Source: Acanthamoeba castellanii str. Neff
Taxonomy: Eukaryota; Discosea; Longamoebia; Acanthamoebidae
Direction of reading: 5' to 3'
Length of the DNA: 17,480 nt
Assembly (NCBI RefSeq): GCF_000313135.1
Contig: NW_004457313.1
Span: 784,149-801,628, forward strand
In this document: positions 1 through 11,909 of the stretch, one piece after another
How positions within the stretch are numbered: the first letter of the stretch is position 1
Layout of the letters: every line of letters begins with the position of its first letter
Program-made: the position numbers and the translations under genes
The notes under the pieces: generated by a model
Databases searched by the model: none
The model's input: the letters and a program-made list of their open reading frames with translations, nothing else
What the model was told of the DNA's origin: nothing

Positions 1-183
1 CCTGGCACCACCAACCACCACCAACCACCACCAGCCACCACCAGCCACCACCACCACCACCACCGCCGCCCATGCAACTTGGCCGACATGTCACATCCTC
101 CTGGCGCGTACGCTCACGCGCGGCAACGGCAACGGCTGGCGGTGGCCGGTGGTGATAATGGTTAACGACGCGCAGGCCGGCAG
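1..183 (+). other. Probable FANCD2 intron, 3' part, with CCA-rich repeat
   Basis: No family-like coding sequence was seen here. The first 70 bases are a degenerate CCA/CCG repeat. The FANCD2 reading frame is closed by TAA at 156-158, so this stretch must be spliced out. The upstream exon is outside the window. Confidence 0.6.
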
Positions 184-1242
184 TAGACGACGAACAGCAG
201 CAGCAGCAGCAGCAGCCGGAGGAGGAGGAGGAGCAGCAGCAGCAGCAGCAGGGGCGGCCCAAGTTCCGTTCGCTGACGGGGGACACGTTTCCGGCCTACT
301 ACCGCGCCCTCCTCGCGCACCTGGACGCGTGCCTCACCGACCTGCCCCTGGCCAACAGCGGCGAGGAGCCGAGCGTGGCCCTCGCCCAGTGCAACCAGCT
401 CGTCCTCCTCTTCCAGGCCCTCTGCCAGCTCTCCCGCTGCGAGGTGACTTCTCCCCAACCACCCCTCGTGTCGTCGTGGCTGGTGGTGGCTGGTGGTCAT
501 GGCTGGTGGCTGGTGGTCATGGCTGGTGGTGGCTGGTGGCTGGTGGTCATGGCTGGTGGCTGGTGGTGGCTGGTGGTCATACGCTCACATGTGGTGGTGG
601 TGGTGGTGGTGGTGGTGGGGGGTTGCTACACGCCAGCTGCCGGCTCCGGCGTTGACGGCGCTGCTGCGGCGTGGGCGCACGTTCCTGGACCGGTTCATGA
701 AAGTGATGCCCTTCCTCTCGGCCCACTTCCTGGGCCACCAGGAGGAGATCCTGAGCACCTTCAAGTCCCTCCAGCAGGCCACGCGCACCCTACAGGCCCT
801 GTGCGCACACTCCAAGGTGCTCCTCCTACCTCGGCCCCTCGCCTGGCCGCCGTGAGTGGACGCTTCGTAGTGGCGTGTTGTTTTTTCCCCCAACATCCGT
901 GCCTGGCTTGGGGGGGAGGACGCGCTAGGTGGAGAAGCTGGTGGTGCTGGTCAACCTGGTGCCGCCCATGCGGCGATCGCTGGAGCTGCTGCTGTACAAG
1001 GTCAAGGCCATGCTCATCGAGGTGCGTGCAACTCTCCCCCATGCGCTGTTGCACACCTATCGTGTGTGTGTCGTGTGTGTCGTGTGTGTTTATGTCGCCT
1101 CACCTGCCCTCGCCCGTCCATGCTCGTTCGCTGGTGGCTGGTGGTGCGCAGAACGACAGCCTGGGTGCCTTCTCCCTGGGCAACCTCAAGCACCGCGATC
1201 TCGCCGGGCGAGAAGTGCCCTCACAGCTCGACCTCGACCAAT

Positions 1243-1273
<31 letters not shown>

Positions 1274-1376
1274 AGATGGAGAGGGCGAGGAAGCCGCCGA
1301 GAAGGAGGTCGCAGCGGAGGACGACGAATCCGCCACCACGAGCGACAACGGCGACGAGGACGAAATGGACCTCTGA
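184..1376 (+). CDS. FANCD2: FANCD2, Fanconi anaemia group D2 protein, C-terminal part (5' partial, 4 exons)
   Basis: FANCD2 is the nuclear scaffold that, paired with FANCI and monoubiquitinated, clamps DNA during interstrand-crosslink repair. Seen: exons about 184-443, 637-816, 929-1021 and 1152-1376, all GT-AG, giving about 250 residues to a TGA. Recognition rests on the C-terminal signature: FLDRFMKVMPFLSAHF, ATRTLQALCAHSK, VPPMRRSLELLLYKVKAML and LGNLKHRDLAGREV, which line up in order with vertebrate FANCD2 (for example LGNLKNRDLQGEE). The tail is very acidic, with a poly-Asp run and an EDGE motif. The first exon carries a Q7-P-E5-Q6 tract not known to me in animal FANCD2. Its acceptor is uncertain (AG at 174-175, 182-183 or 185-186), but the frame closes at a TAA at 156, so the exon cannot start much earlier. 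The ubiquitinated lysine region lies upstream of the window. Confidence 0.88.
195..251 (+). repeat. In-frame CAG/GAG trinucleotide tract (Q7-P-E5-Q6)
   Basis: Seven CAG, one CCG, five GAG and six CAG codons follow one another in the FANCD2 frame. The codons are almost pure, which suggests recent slippage growth rather than selected protein sequence. Confidence 0.9.
478..626 (+). repeat. TGGTGGC / TGGTCATGGC minisatellite in FANCD2 intron
   Basis: Irregular tandem units (TGGTGGC, TGGTCATGGC) run into a pure TGG/GTG tract at about 590-620. It lies entirely within the intron between exons ending at 443 and starting at 637. Its G-rich strand is the sense strand and it is complementary in composition to the CCA tract at 1-70. 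Confidence 0.85.
1238..1275 (+). repeat. GAC trinucleotide run coding poly-Asp in FANCD2
   Basis: About ten consecutive GAC codons in the FANCD2 frame encode an aspartate run just before the EDGE motif. The tract extends the acidic tail typical of the family. Confidence 0.85.
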
Positions 1377-1524
1377 ACAACAAAGTGTGCCTTTTCTTCA
1401 TTCTTTTTTCCTTTTGTAAATTGGTGCGCAAAACATTTCTCCGGTCCGCATTTCCTTTCCTTTTCCGCTTTGCTTGGTGACGCGAAGCTGCAAAAGGAGG
1501 CAAAGAAGAAGAAGAAGAAGAGGG

Positions 1525-2830
1525 ATGGAGCGCAGGAAGGGCAAGCGCCAGCAGAAGAAGCACGGGTTGCCCCTCGTGGCAGAGGACGACCCCGTGGAGT
1601 ACCAGCACGGCGGCGGCGAGGACGACCGCGACGTGGTGGTGGTGGCCAACAGCACCCGCGTGAAGGGCAGCGGTGTGGGCCACCACGACCACGACAACAG
1701 CAGCAGCAGCGATGAGGAGGCGGAGGCGGCGGAGCTTAGCTCGGAGGACTCGGACTCAGAGGAGGACTACGTGGCCTACGGCCGCCTCGACGTGGAGACC
1801 GCCACCGACGCCGTCACCGAGTGGCTGCGCCAGCGACTCGCCCCCGAGGAAGAGGACGACGAGGAGGAAAGGGCCAACAAGAGGAGGAAGGCGCCTTCCA
1901 AGGGCGGCGCCGTGGCCTCGTCGTCGTCGTTGCCATCCTTGCCATCCACGCGCCGCGAGTGGAGCAGGCAGGCCGACATCGTGCGGCTGTGTCGCGTGGA
2001 GCGGCAGGTGGAGGGCCTGGCCGTCGTGGGCCTCCTCCACCAGGCACACCTCATACGGCTCGTACCCCCGCCCGGCACCAATACCGGCGGCGGCGGCCGC
2101 GGCCGCAGCAGCAGCAAGGCCGCACCGCGAGGAAAGCGGAAGCCCAAGACGACGACGGCTGCGGACGAGGAGTCCGAAGAAGGAGAAGAGGGCGAGGAGG
2201 AGGAGGAGGAGGGTGGGGTGGCGGAGGTGGTGCGAGGGCTGGGCGCCGAGGCCACCGGGCAGGTGGGCGTGGAGTGGGTGGCGCAGCTGCAGGACATGAC
2301 ACGCCTGGAGGAGGCCCTCACGCAGCAGCTCGGCGACGGCAGCGTCATCCTGGCCCGCGTGCTCCCGTGGGTGCGGACCCGTCTCGCCCCGGGTGCCAAC
2401 GATGGCGGCGGCGGCAAGAAGAAGGGCGGCAAGCAGCAGCAGAGCGGCCTGCCCAGCACGCTCGAAGAGTTGCTCGCCACCATCGAGCAGGAGCAGTGGG
2501 GCGCCATCACTCACCGCGTGCGCCCCAACGACGTGGTACCGACCTCCGCCGCCATCTCTCTTCTCTCTCTCACACACACACACGTGCCGGTGTGCCCCCC
2601 CCCTCTAACGTGGTTGATGGTGGACATATCCTTCCCCCCCCCCTAACCAGCTGCACGAGCTGGAGCTGAACGAACTGCTCGAGGTGGAAATGGAGCGAAG
2701 CGGCAAGCTGACCTACCACACGGCCAAGATCCTCGCCGAGAAGGGCGCCGGGGGCAACGGCTGGAAGTGGCTGCTGGGAGTCCTCCTGCTCCTCTTCATG
2801 ATGCTCCCCTCCTGGCTCAGCAACCTGTAG
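1525..2830 (+). CDS. Unrecognised charged protein with a C-terminal membrane anchor (2 exons)
   Basis: I do not recognise this protein. Seen: exon 1 from ATG 1525 to 2535 and exon 2 from 2651 to TAG 2828-2830, joined in phase 0 across a GT-AG intron with a C-rich acceptor tract, giving about 396 residues. It starts with a very basic segment (MERRKGKRQQKKHG), then an acidic/serine-rich stretch (SSSSDEEAEAAELSSEDSDSE), two further low-complexity inserts, and more ordered blocks around TRREWSRQADIVRLCRVERQ and QVGVEWVAQLQDMTRLEEAL. The last 23 residues hold one hydrophobic helix (WKWLLGVLLLLFMMLPSWL) ending four residues before the stop, the layout of a tail-anchored protein facing the cytosol or nucleus. 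The frame stays open upstream to a TTG at 1474, but 1525 is the first ATG. It starts 148 bp after the FANCD2 stop. Confidence 0.7.
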
Positions 2831-3078
2831 CGGGACAGCGCGCAGCAGGCGGCAGCCCCCGACACTGCCCATCTCATCCGATTGCCGCACCGCCTCCCCC
2901 CCCCGGAAATCAATGTGCCACCCCCCCCTTGGAGGTTCCCAGTAAATTCCCTGGGCCGAGCAACAACGGCTGGGGTGCAATGCAACCGCTTGCCACCTCA
3001 TGTGACGGCGGCGGCGGCGGCGGTTTATGTCGTGGCACACTTTCTTTTTCCTCGCGTCCCGACGACTATCGGTCCTGC
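2831..3078. other. Intergenic region between convergent genes
   Basis: The region holds the 3' ends of the tail-anchored gene and of DHS. It has C-rich runs and a short CGG repeat near 3007. No canonical AATAAA was seen; AGTAAA at 2941-2946 is only a weak candidate poly(A) signal for the upstream gene. Confidence 0.5.
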
Positions 3079-5381
<2,303 letters not shown>

Positions 5382-5955
5382 GCTATTGTTAGAGAGGGGA
5401 AGTGCAGATGGAGATGGACAGCTGGTTCACCTCCGTTCCTATTTCTTTTCCTGTTTCTTTCTCCGCGCGTAGCAGCAAAAAGAAACAGTCCGAGAAAACC
5501 TGGAGAGAAAGTGAAAAAAAAATGAGATGTCACAAACAAGCGACAGCAATCGATTTGTGGGACCCCCGCACCCACGAGAGGGGCGATGAACCACCACCAC
5601 GGCAAGTGACCACCACCGCCACCGGCCGCCTCGGGGCGGTGAGGGTCCTCCGTCTGGTTTCGTCCAGCCAATGGGAGAACGGCACCGGTTAGCGCAGTTA
5701 AGGAAGAAGGAGACCTCTTCGGGGAGCCCCCGAGAAAAGGAAGGCGGCGTGTGGACCCCACCCAACTCGCCAAGGGGGAGGCCAAGGTAAGAAGAAAGGC
5801 GAACACCACCCGTGAGGGAGAAGAGATCTGTCCATATAATCTTTCTCTTCCCATCGGAGGTAGCGACTCTACTAAAAACAGCAGCGTAAATTTCAAGTAC
5901 ACTCGAGTAGTACAGCCAGCCAAGGTCGAACCAGGTTGATTATTTGAAAGGCGTG
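5382..5955. promoter_or_regulatory. Divergent intergenic promoter region between DHS and the formin
   Basis: The two start codons face away from each other with 574 bp between them, so both promoters must lie here. A CCAAT box is at 5668-5672 and an AT-rich TATAAT element at 5835-5840, about 115 bp before the formin ATG. These are weak matches and no transcription start can be placed from sequence alone. No coding segment with family similarity was found. Confidence 0.5.
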
Positions 5956-8900
5956 ATGGCCGATAAGGGTCGCTCATCGTCGACCAAGAAGGCGCCCAAG
6001 ACGCCGGGGCGCGAGGCCGCCTCGCCTCGCGATCGAGACCGCGACCGCGACCGGGAGAGGGAGCGGGACACGAAGAAGGGCGAGGAGCCCTCGCGCTCGC
6101 GTTCGGAGCGGGACAACCGCTCGCTGATGGCCAAGGACGACACCAAGAAGCGGGGAGACGACCGCAGGCGCGAGAGCGAGAAGAAGGAGCGCAGCAGCGG
6201 CGACAAGCCCAGCTCCTCGTCCTCGTCGTCGGGTGGTCGACACGGGGGCGGCACCATACGCGACAAGAGCCGGAAGGGAGGGAGCGGCATCAGCAGCGGC
6301 AGCGTCCTCACGCCCACCGGCGAGGGCGGCCCGCGCGAGGGCATGGACTCGGTGATCGCCGGCCTGCAGGCCTTCATGCCCGTCGACCACACCACCACCA
6401 ACGGCGAGGCAGGTGCGGGAGCGGCGGCGGCGGCGGGGTTGGAGGGCGAGGAGGAGGAGGAGGACGACATCCAGGTGCTGGACGCGGAGGGTCGTTCGTG
6501 CGGGCTGCACATCGCGGCGGCCAAGGACAACGTGGCGGACGTGGCGCGGTACATCAAGGCCGGGTACGACGTGAACAAGCCCGACGCCGAGGGGGCGACG
6601 GCCCTGCACCACGCAGCCTACCGGGGCTCGCTGCAGGCGGCCAAGGTGCTCATGGAGGCCGGCGCGCAGGTGGACGCCACCGACACCGACCTGGTGACGC
6701 CGCTGCTGCACGCGGCCTTCATGGGCCAGGCCGAGGTGGTCAAGCTGCTGGTGGCCCGGGGCGCCAACATCAACCACAAGGACAAGGACGGCGGGATGGC
6801 CCTCCAGAACGCGTGCTACAACGGACACGTGGGCTGCGTGCAGATCCTGATCGACGCCGGCGCCGACATGAACCACGTCGACGAGGACAGCTCCACGTGC
6901 CTCCACTACGCGGCCTTTGGCGGCAACCTCGAGGTGCTCAAGGTGCTCCTCAAGACCAAGGTCAAGATCGAGGCCCGCGACAAGGACGGCCAGACCGCCA
7001 TGCACCACGCCGCCTACAACGGATACCTCAACATCTGCTCCGCCCTCGTCGACAACGGCGCCAAGCCCTCCGCCCTCGACTTTGGCGGCGCCACGCCCCT
7101 CCACCTCGCCGCCTACAACAACAAGCTCTCCGTACGTTGAACCCCTACGTGTTGTTGGTGTTGGTTGGTTGGTTGGTTGTTGTTCCTCATCACCACACGC
7201 ACACGGAGCGATGTACGCCGGCCTCGACTCACCATTGTGTGTGTCCCGTGTGCATGTGTGTGTGTGCATGTGTGCATGTGTGTGTGCATGTGTGTGTGTG
7301 TGTGTGTATGGTGGGCAGGTGGTGGAGTACCTGTTGTCGCTCAAGGTGGACCTGGACAAGCAGGACAAAGAGGGCGCGACGCCGCTGCACAAGTCGGCCT
7401 ACATGGGCGACAACGACGTGCTCAAGCTGCTGATCGACAAGGGGGCCAACGTGCGGAGCGTGGACAACGAGGGCGCGACGCCGCTGCACAAGGCGGCCTT
7501 CAACGGGCGCGCGTGGTGCGTCAAGTACCTGCTGGAGAAGGGGGCCAGCGTGGACGCCGTGGACAGCGAGAAGGGCACGCCGCTGCACAACGCGGTGTAC
7601 AACGGGCACACGGACTGCGCGGCGATCCTCATCCGCCACAAGGCCAAGATCGACGCCTTCGACGGGGTGGGGCGCACGGCGCTGCACGGGGCGGCGTGCT
7701 TCGGGTACCGGGACTGCGCGGCGCTGCTGCTGGAGAACGCGGCCAACCCGAACTGCCCCGACAACGAGAAGTTCACGCCGCTGCACCTGGCGGCCTTCAA
7801 CGGGTCGACGACGACGGCGGTGTTCCTGCTGGACCGCGGGGCCAACCCGCGCGCCAAGAACGCGGAGGGGACGACGCCGCTGCACTACGCGGCCTACCGC
7901 GGGCACACGGGCATCGTGAGCCTGCTGCTGGAGCGCAAGGCGCCCGTCGAGGTGGCCAACGACAAGGGACAGACGCCGCTGCACAACGCGGCGCTGGGCG
8001 GGCAGGTGGAGGCGGCGGCCTACCTGATCTACAAGGGGGCCGACGTCAACGTGCAGGACACGGAGCGCGGGGACACGCCGCTGCACCTGGCCATCCGGTC
8101 GGACGAGGTGGAGATGTGCGCCCTGCTGGTGTCCAAGAAGGCCGACTGGGACCGGCTCAAGAACCGGGACGGGGACACGGCCTACAAGCTCGCCCAGGAG
8201 GTCAAGTTCCCGGCCATCCTCGAGTTCTTCTCCATCCTCAGCTCCGACAAGAACCCGATGAACCCGGAGAACCGCGCCAAGTGGATGAACCTCAAGCGCT
8301 CCGACAAGAAGAAGGAGCTCGCCGAGCTGCGCACCCTGTGGCACGTGCTCAAGGGCCAGACCATGCCCCTCGGCGGCGCCCTGCCCGACCCGTCGCCCAT
8401 GGGCGGCCGAGGAGGGCACGAGGGCCAGAAGGGCACCAACTTTGAGAACCTGGGCTACGCCGCCCTGGGCGACCTCAACGACCCGGTCTCCATCTGCGCC
8501 CAGGTCAAGTGGGAGGCCAACCGCCTCAAGTCCTCCAAGAACCTCCTCAACCTCCTCCGCCACCTCCTCCTCATCCCCACCCACCAGAAGGTGGGCGCCA
8601 AGATCTGGGAGGTGCTCGAGTTCTTCGTCCACGGCGTGTGCATCCTCCGCGACGAACACGACGTCTCCAAGGACCTCACCCGCCTCTCCCTCGAGGCCTT
8701 CAAGAAGGCCCTCAACCGCAAGGACAAGATCGTCGTCGACGACAAGCTCGCCCTCCTCCACACCATCGAGGAGGCCCTCAAGATCCTCTTCCCCCAGTGC
8801 GAGACACAGGGCGACGACGTCGTCGAGCTCATCTGGGAGGGCATCGGCGACGGCGACGCCAACGACGACGACGACAGCGACGGCGACGACGACGACTCGG

Positions 8901-11634
8901 AGAAGGAGGTCGACGAGGACGGCGCCACCGAGTACAACTCTTCCGACGAGGAGACCGCCAAGTCCGCCAAGAAGGTCAAGCCCCGCATGCGCGTCAACCC
9001 CAAGACCGGCGAGAGCGAGATCCAGGCCGACATGGAACTCGACAAGGTCCGACACACACACCACACCACGACACGACACACACACACACACACACTGTCC
9101 CGCTTCCCCCATATACCACACCACCGCCGCCACCACTGCAACTCTACGAAACTGGTGGCCGACCAATCTCCGTATTCCTCCCCGCGCGTGCAGGACGAGG
9201 AGAACGAAGAGGAGACCAAGTCCAAGGTGGTCGACTTCGAGCTGCCCTCCATTCCCGACATCGAGGACGACGAGCCCGAGGCTCCCGCCGGGTACGCTCT
9301 TTGCTGTTGCCGGCTGCCGGTTGAGCGGGGAGGTTCTCACGCAAGTGTTTGGACGCGCGCGTGCTGTGTCTGCTGTGTTCTGGCTGGTGGTGGTGACACA
9401 CACACACACACAATGACAGTGCCACGCCAAGCGCGGACGCCGGCGGCATTCCGCCCCCGCCCCCCATGTTCGGAGGTCCGCCTCCTCCGCCGGGCGCGGG
9501 TCCTCCGCCGCCCCCGGGCATGGGCCCGCCCCCGCTGCCGGGCAAGGCGGCCTTCAACGGCATCAAGCTCAAGCGCTTCAACTGGATCAAGGTACCGACA
9601 TTGGGCCTAGGCTGGTCCGTGCGTGTGTGTGCGCATATGATGGTCAGACGCTGATGCGTTTTATTGCATGGCGCCATGTTTGCTGTGGTCGTGGTGGGCG
9701 GTGGTGGTGGGAGCACAGGTTCCGCCGGGCAAGCTGAAGAAGTCGATGTGGGTGCAGGCGGAGAAGAACACGAAGGGCATCGTCCTCGAGAACAAGACCC
9801 TCGAGTCCCTCTTCTTCCTCCCCACCGGCAAGGAAAAGGTGCGCGCCGCACGTGGGTGAAGAAGCCGACGAACCCAAAAACAAACACACGGGCTGTACAA
9901 CCGTAGCCGTGTACTCACGCCGTCGTTGTCGTTGTGAATTCGTGGTGGTGGTGGCGGTGGGGGATGCGCGTGTGGGAGAGCAGGAGGAGGAGGCCAAGAA
10001 CCCCAAGGGCCAGGTGTCGATCATCAACATCCAGCGCGCCAACAACGTGGGCATCCTCCTTTGCCGATTCCCCATCTCTCACAGCGAGATCAGGAAGTCC
10101 ATCCTCGCCTGCGATGAGGTCTGCTCCTCCCCTTCCCCCTACTTTCACACGACACACACGACACACACGACACACACGACACACACGACACATACGACAC
10201 ACACGACGTGATCCGCTATCAGGATGGTGGTGATGTGTTGTGTGGTCACTTACCCGCCTCCCTCTGTGCCGGACGCTGCAGAAGGTGCTCAGTCTCGACA
10301 TGGCCCGCTCTCTGGTGCGGCTGGCGCCCACCAAGGACGAGATCGAGATGATCCAGCAGTACAAGGGCGACAAGGACAAGCTGGGCGCGGCGGAGAAGTT
10401 CTTCCTGGAGATGATGGTCATCCCGCGGTTGGCCGAGCGACTGGCGTGCTTCGTGTACAAGGGCGAATTCGCCACGCGCTACGAAGAGCTCAGGATCGAC
10501 ATCAAGGAGTGCAACGTCGCCATGCATGAGCTCCGCACCAGCAACAAGCTCCGCCGCATCATGGAGGTGGTCCTCGTGCTGGGCAACTTCATGAACCGGG
10601 CCTACGGCTACAACGGACAGGGTCAGGGCTACACCACCGACTCGCTCATTAAGCTCGTCGACACCAAGTCCACCATCAAGGTCAAGGGCCGCTCCACCTA
10701 CCACCTCCTCCACCACCTCATCCAGGTACGTACGCCCTCCCCCCCCCTCAACAACACACCACGCCCGGCACACAACACACCCGGTGGCCTCTTACCTGCT
10801 CGGCGGGTGCTCTCTCTCTCCAGTATTTGGAGAGGGTCAAGGTCGAGCTGCTGGGGTGGCGCGAGGAGATGCCTCACATCCGCGATGGCCACATGGAGCG
10901 CATGAACGAGACCATCCGCCAGGTCACCGTCATCAGGGAAGGCCTCGCCCAGGTCGAGGAGGAGATCAAGCACCACAAGGGCTCCAAGGTTCCCACCGCA
11001 CCGCACCACACCCCTTGCCTGCCCTTGTTCTGTGACTTGCTCCCTCGCGAGAGTGGTGACCGCTAATCACCCATGTGGATGAATGTATGTCGTGTGTGTC
11101 GTGTGCCGTGTGTGCGTGTGCGTGTGCGTGCAGGCGACGGATCCGTTCGGGAAGGTGATGAGCGACTTCTTCGAGGAGGCCAAGGAGCAGCTGGACAAGC
11201 TGAACGAGGACGTGACGCAGATGAAGAAGCGGTACGAGAACTTGTGCGCCTACTTCGGAGAGGATCCTGCCAAGGCGGACCCGGTGTCGCAGATCGTCAA
11301 GTTCGGGGAGGCCTTCAAGGTGGCCGTGGCCGAGAACGCGCTCGCGCAGGCGGCCAAGGAGCAGGCAGCCAAGAAGGCGCTGGCGGCGTCGCAGATGAAG
11401 AAGCGCATCTCCGTGGGCCAGCGCAAGTCGACCAAGGGCAAGCAGATCAAGCCGGAGGGCGCCGCCCTGGGCAAGAAGGCCGCCAAGGTGTCGGCCAAGC
11501 ACCTCGACAAGCGGCGAGAGGCCGGCGCCAAGCGCGTCACCGACCGCATGCAGCGCCTCAAGGGCAAGGCCATCGGCCGCAAGAACTCCATCGCCAAGTC
11601 CGACGAGGCCCCCGCCACCGAGGAGGCCGCCTAA
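5956..11634 (+). CDS. Ankyrin-repeat formin (ANK-FH1-FH2), complete, 9 exons
   Basis: Formins nucleate and elongate unbranched actin filaments, FH2 capping the barbed end and FH1 feeding profilin-actin. Exons: 5956-7131, 7319-9046, 9194-9291, 9420-9591, 9719-9838, 9984-10118, 10282-10725, 10824-10988, 11134-11634. All introns are GT-AG and frame holds to TAA, giving about 1512 residues. Order: charged N-terminus with RD/RE/RS dipeptides (about 1-178); about 16 ankyrin repeats (about 179-701; GATPLHKAAFNG type); a helical segment of unknown family then an acidic linker (702-1000); short FH1 with three PPPPP runs and PPPLP (about 1011-1040); FH2 from FNGIKLKRFNWIK, with SMWVQAEK and LGNFMNRAYGYNGQGQGY; a basic alanine/lysine-rich tail. 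I see no standard GBD/FH3 Rho-binding module and no clear DAD. The ATG at 5956 is the first; a TTG at 5944 is less likely. Confidence 0.93.
7210..7311 (+). repeat. TG/TGTGTGCATG repeat in formin intron 1
   Basis: Alternating TG with regular CATG interruptions fills most of the 3' half of intron 7132-7318 and ends seven bases before the acceptor AG. There is no pyrimidine tract. Confidence 0.85.
9049..9095 (+). repeat. CA/CGACACA repeat in formin intron 2
   Basis: A CA-rich run begins two bases inside the donor at 9047 and ends in a pure CA stretch. It is confined to intron 9047-9193. Confidence 0.8.
10147..10208 (+). repeat. Nine-base tandem array (CACGACACA) in formin intron
   Basis: About seven near-perfect 9-bp copies, one with a T for C change, lie in intron 10119-10281. 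There are no spacers, so it is a minisatellite and not a CRISPR array. Confidence 0.88.
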
Positions 11635-11733
11635 CCAACACTGACCTACCGATCTACCGACCGACCGACCTCTGGCCTCCCGCCACTGCTGAACATCCTG
11701 CACCGCGCCAGCACCCTCTTCTTCTGTTTCTGT

Positions 11734-11739
11734 AATAAA
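11734..11739 (+). terminator. Poly(A) signal AATAAA of the formin gene
   Basis: A canonical AATAAA lies 100 bp after the formin stop codon and is followed by a T-rich stretch (TTTTTATTTATTG) typical of a downstream element. Confidence 0.75.
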
Positions 11740-11876
11740 GTGTCCCTCTCTGGGGCGGCACATTTTTATTTATTGTTTTGGTGGTGTGCGGTATTTTCCG
11801 GGTTTGCTGGTTCGGTGGCGGGAAATATGCGGGGGTTGGAAGGGTGACGGAATAGCCTGGCAGCGCGAGCGGTATC

Positions 11877-11909
11877 GTCTTCTCTTCTTCCTTTCTCTCT
11901 CTCCCCTCG
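11877..11909 (+). promoter_or_regulatory. Pyrimidine-rich tract upstream of RPL9
   Basis: A run of 33 bases is almost all C/T and ends 36 bp before the RPL9 ATG. It could be a core promoter initiator or a TOP-like leader, as in ribosomal protein genes. A 5'-UTR intron acceptor (CTCGTAG at 11907-11913) is also possible. Confidence 0.4.

Noticed and set aside
149..655. Plus-strand frame with poly-Ala and poly-Gly
   Set aside because: It is another frame of the CAG/GAG tract and the intronic TGG minisatellite; FANCD2 similarity is in the other frame.
1474..1524. Upstream TTG start for the tail-anchored protein
   Set aside because: TTG is not a usual eukaryotic start; the first in-frame ATG is at 1525.
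5880..5940. Short tRNA-like segment (GGTCGAACC) before the formin start
   Set aside because: Only a loose T-arm look-alike; no acceptor stem, D-arm or anticodon arm could be folded around it.
5974..7392. Long minus-strand open frame opposite the formin ankyrin exon
   Set aside because: It is an antisense shadow of GC-rich, stop-poor coding sequence; its translation is low-complexity Val/Leu/Gly/Arg with no family motif.
7229..9430. 733-residue minus-strand open frame
   Set aside because: Same cause: it lies opposite the second formin exon and three introns, and the plus strand codes clear ankyrin repeats.
10147..10208. Regular repeats that could suggest a CRISPR array
   Set aside because: Nine-base units without spacers in an intron of a eukaryotic gene; a simple minisatellite.
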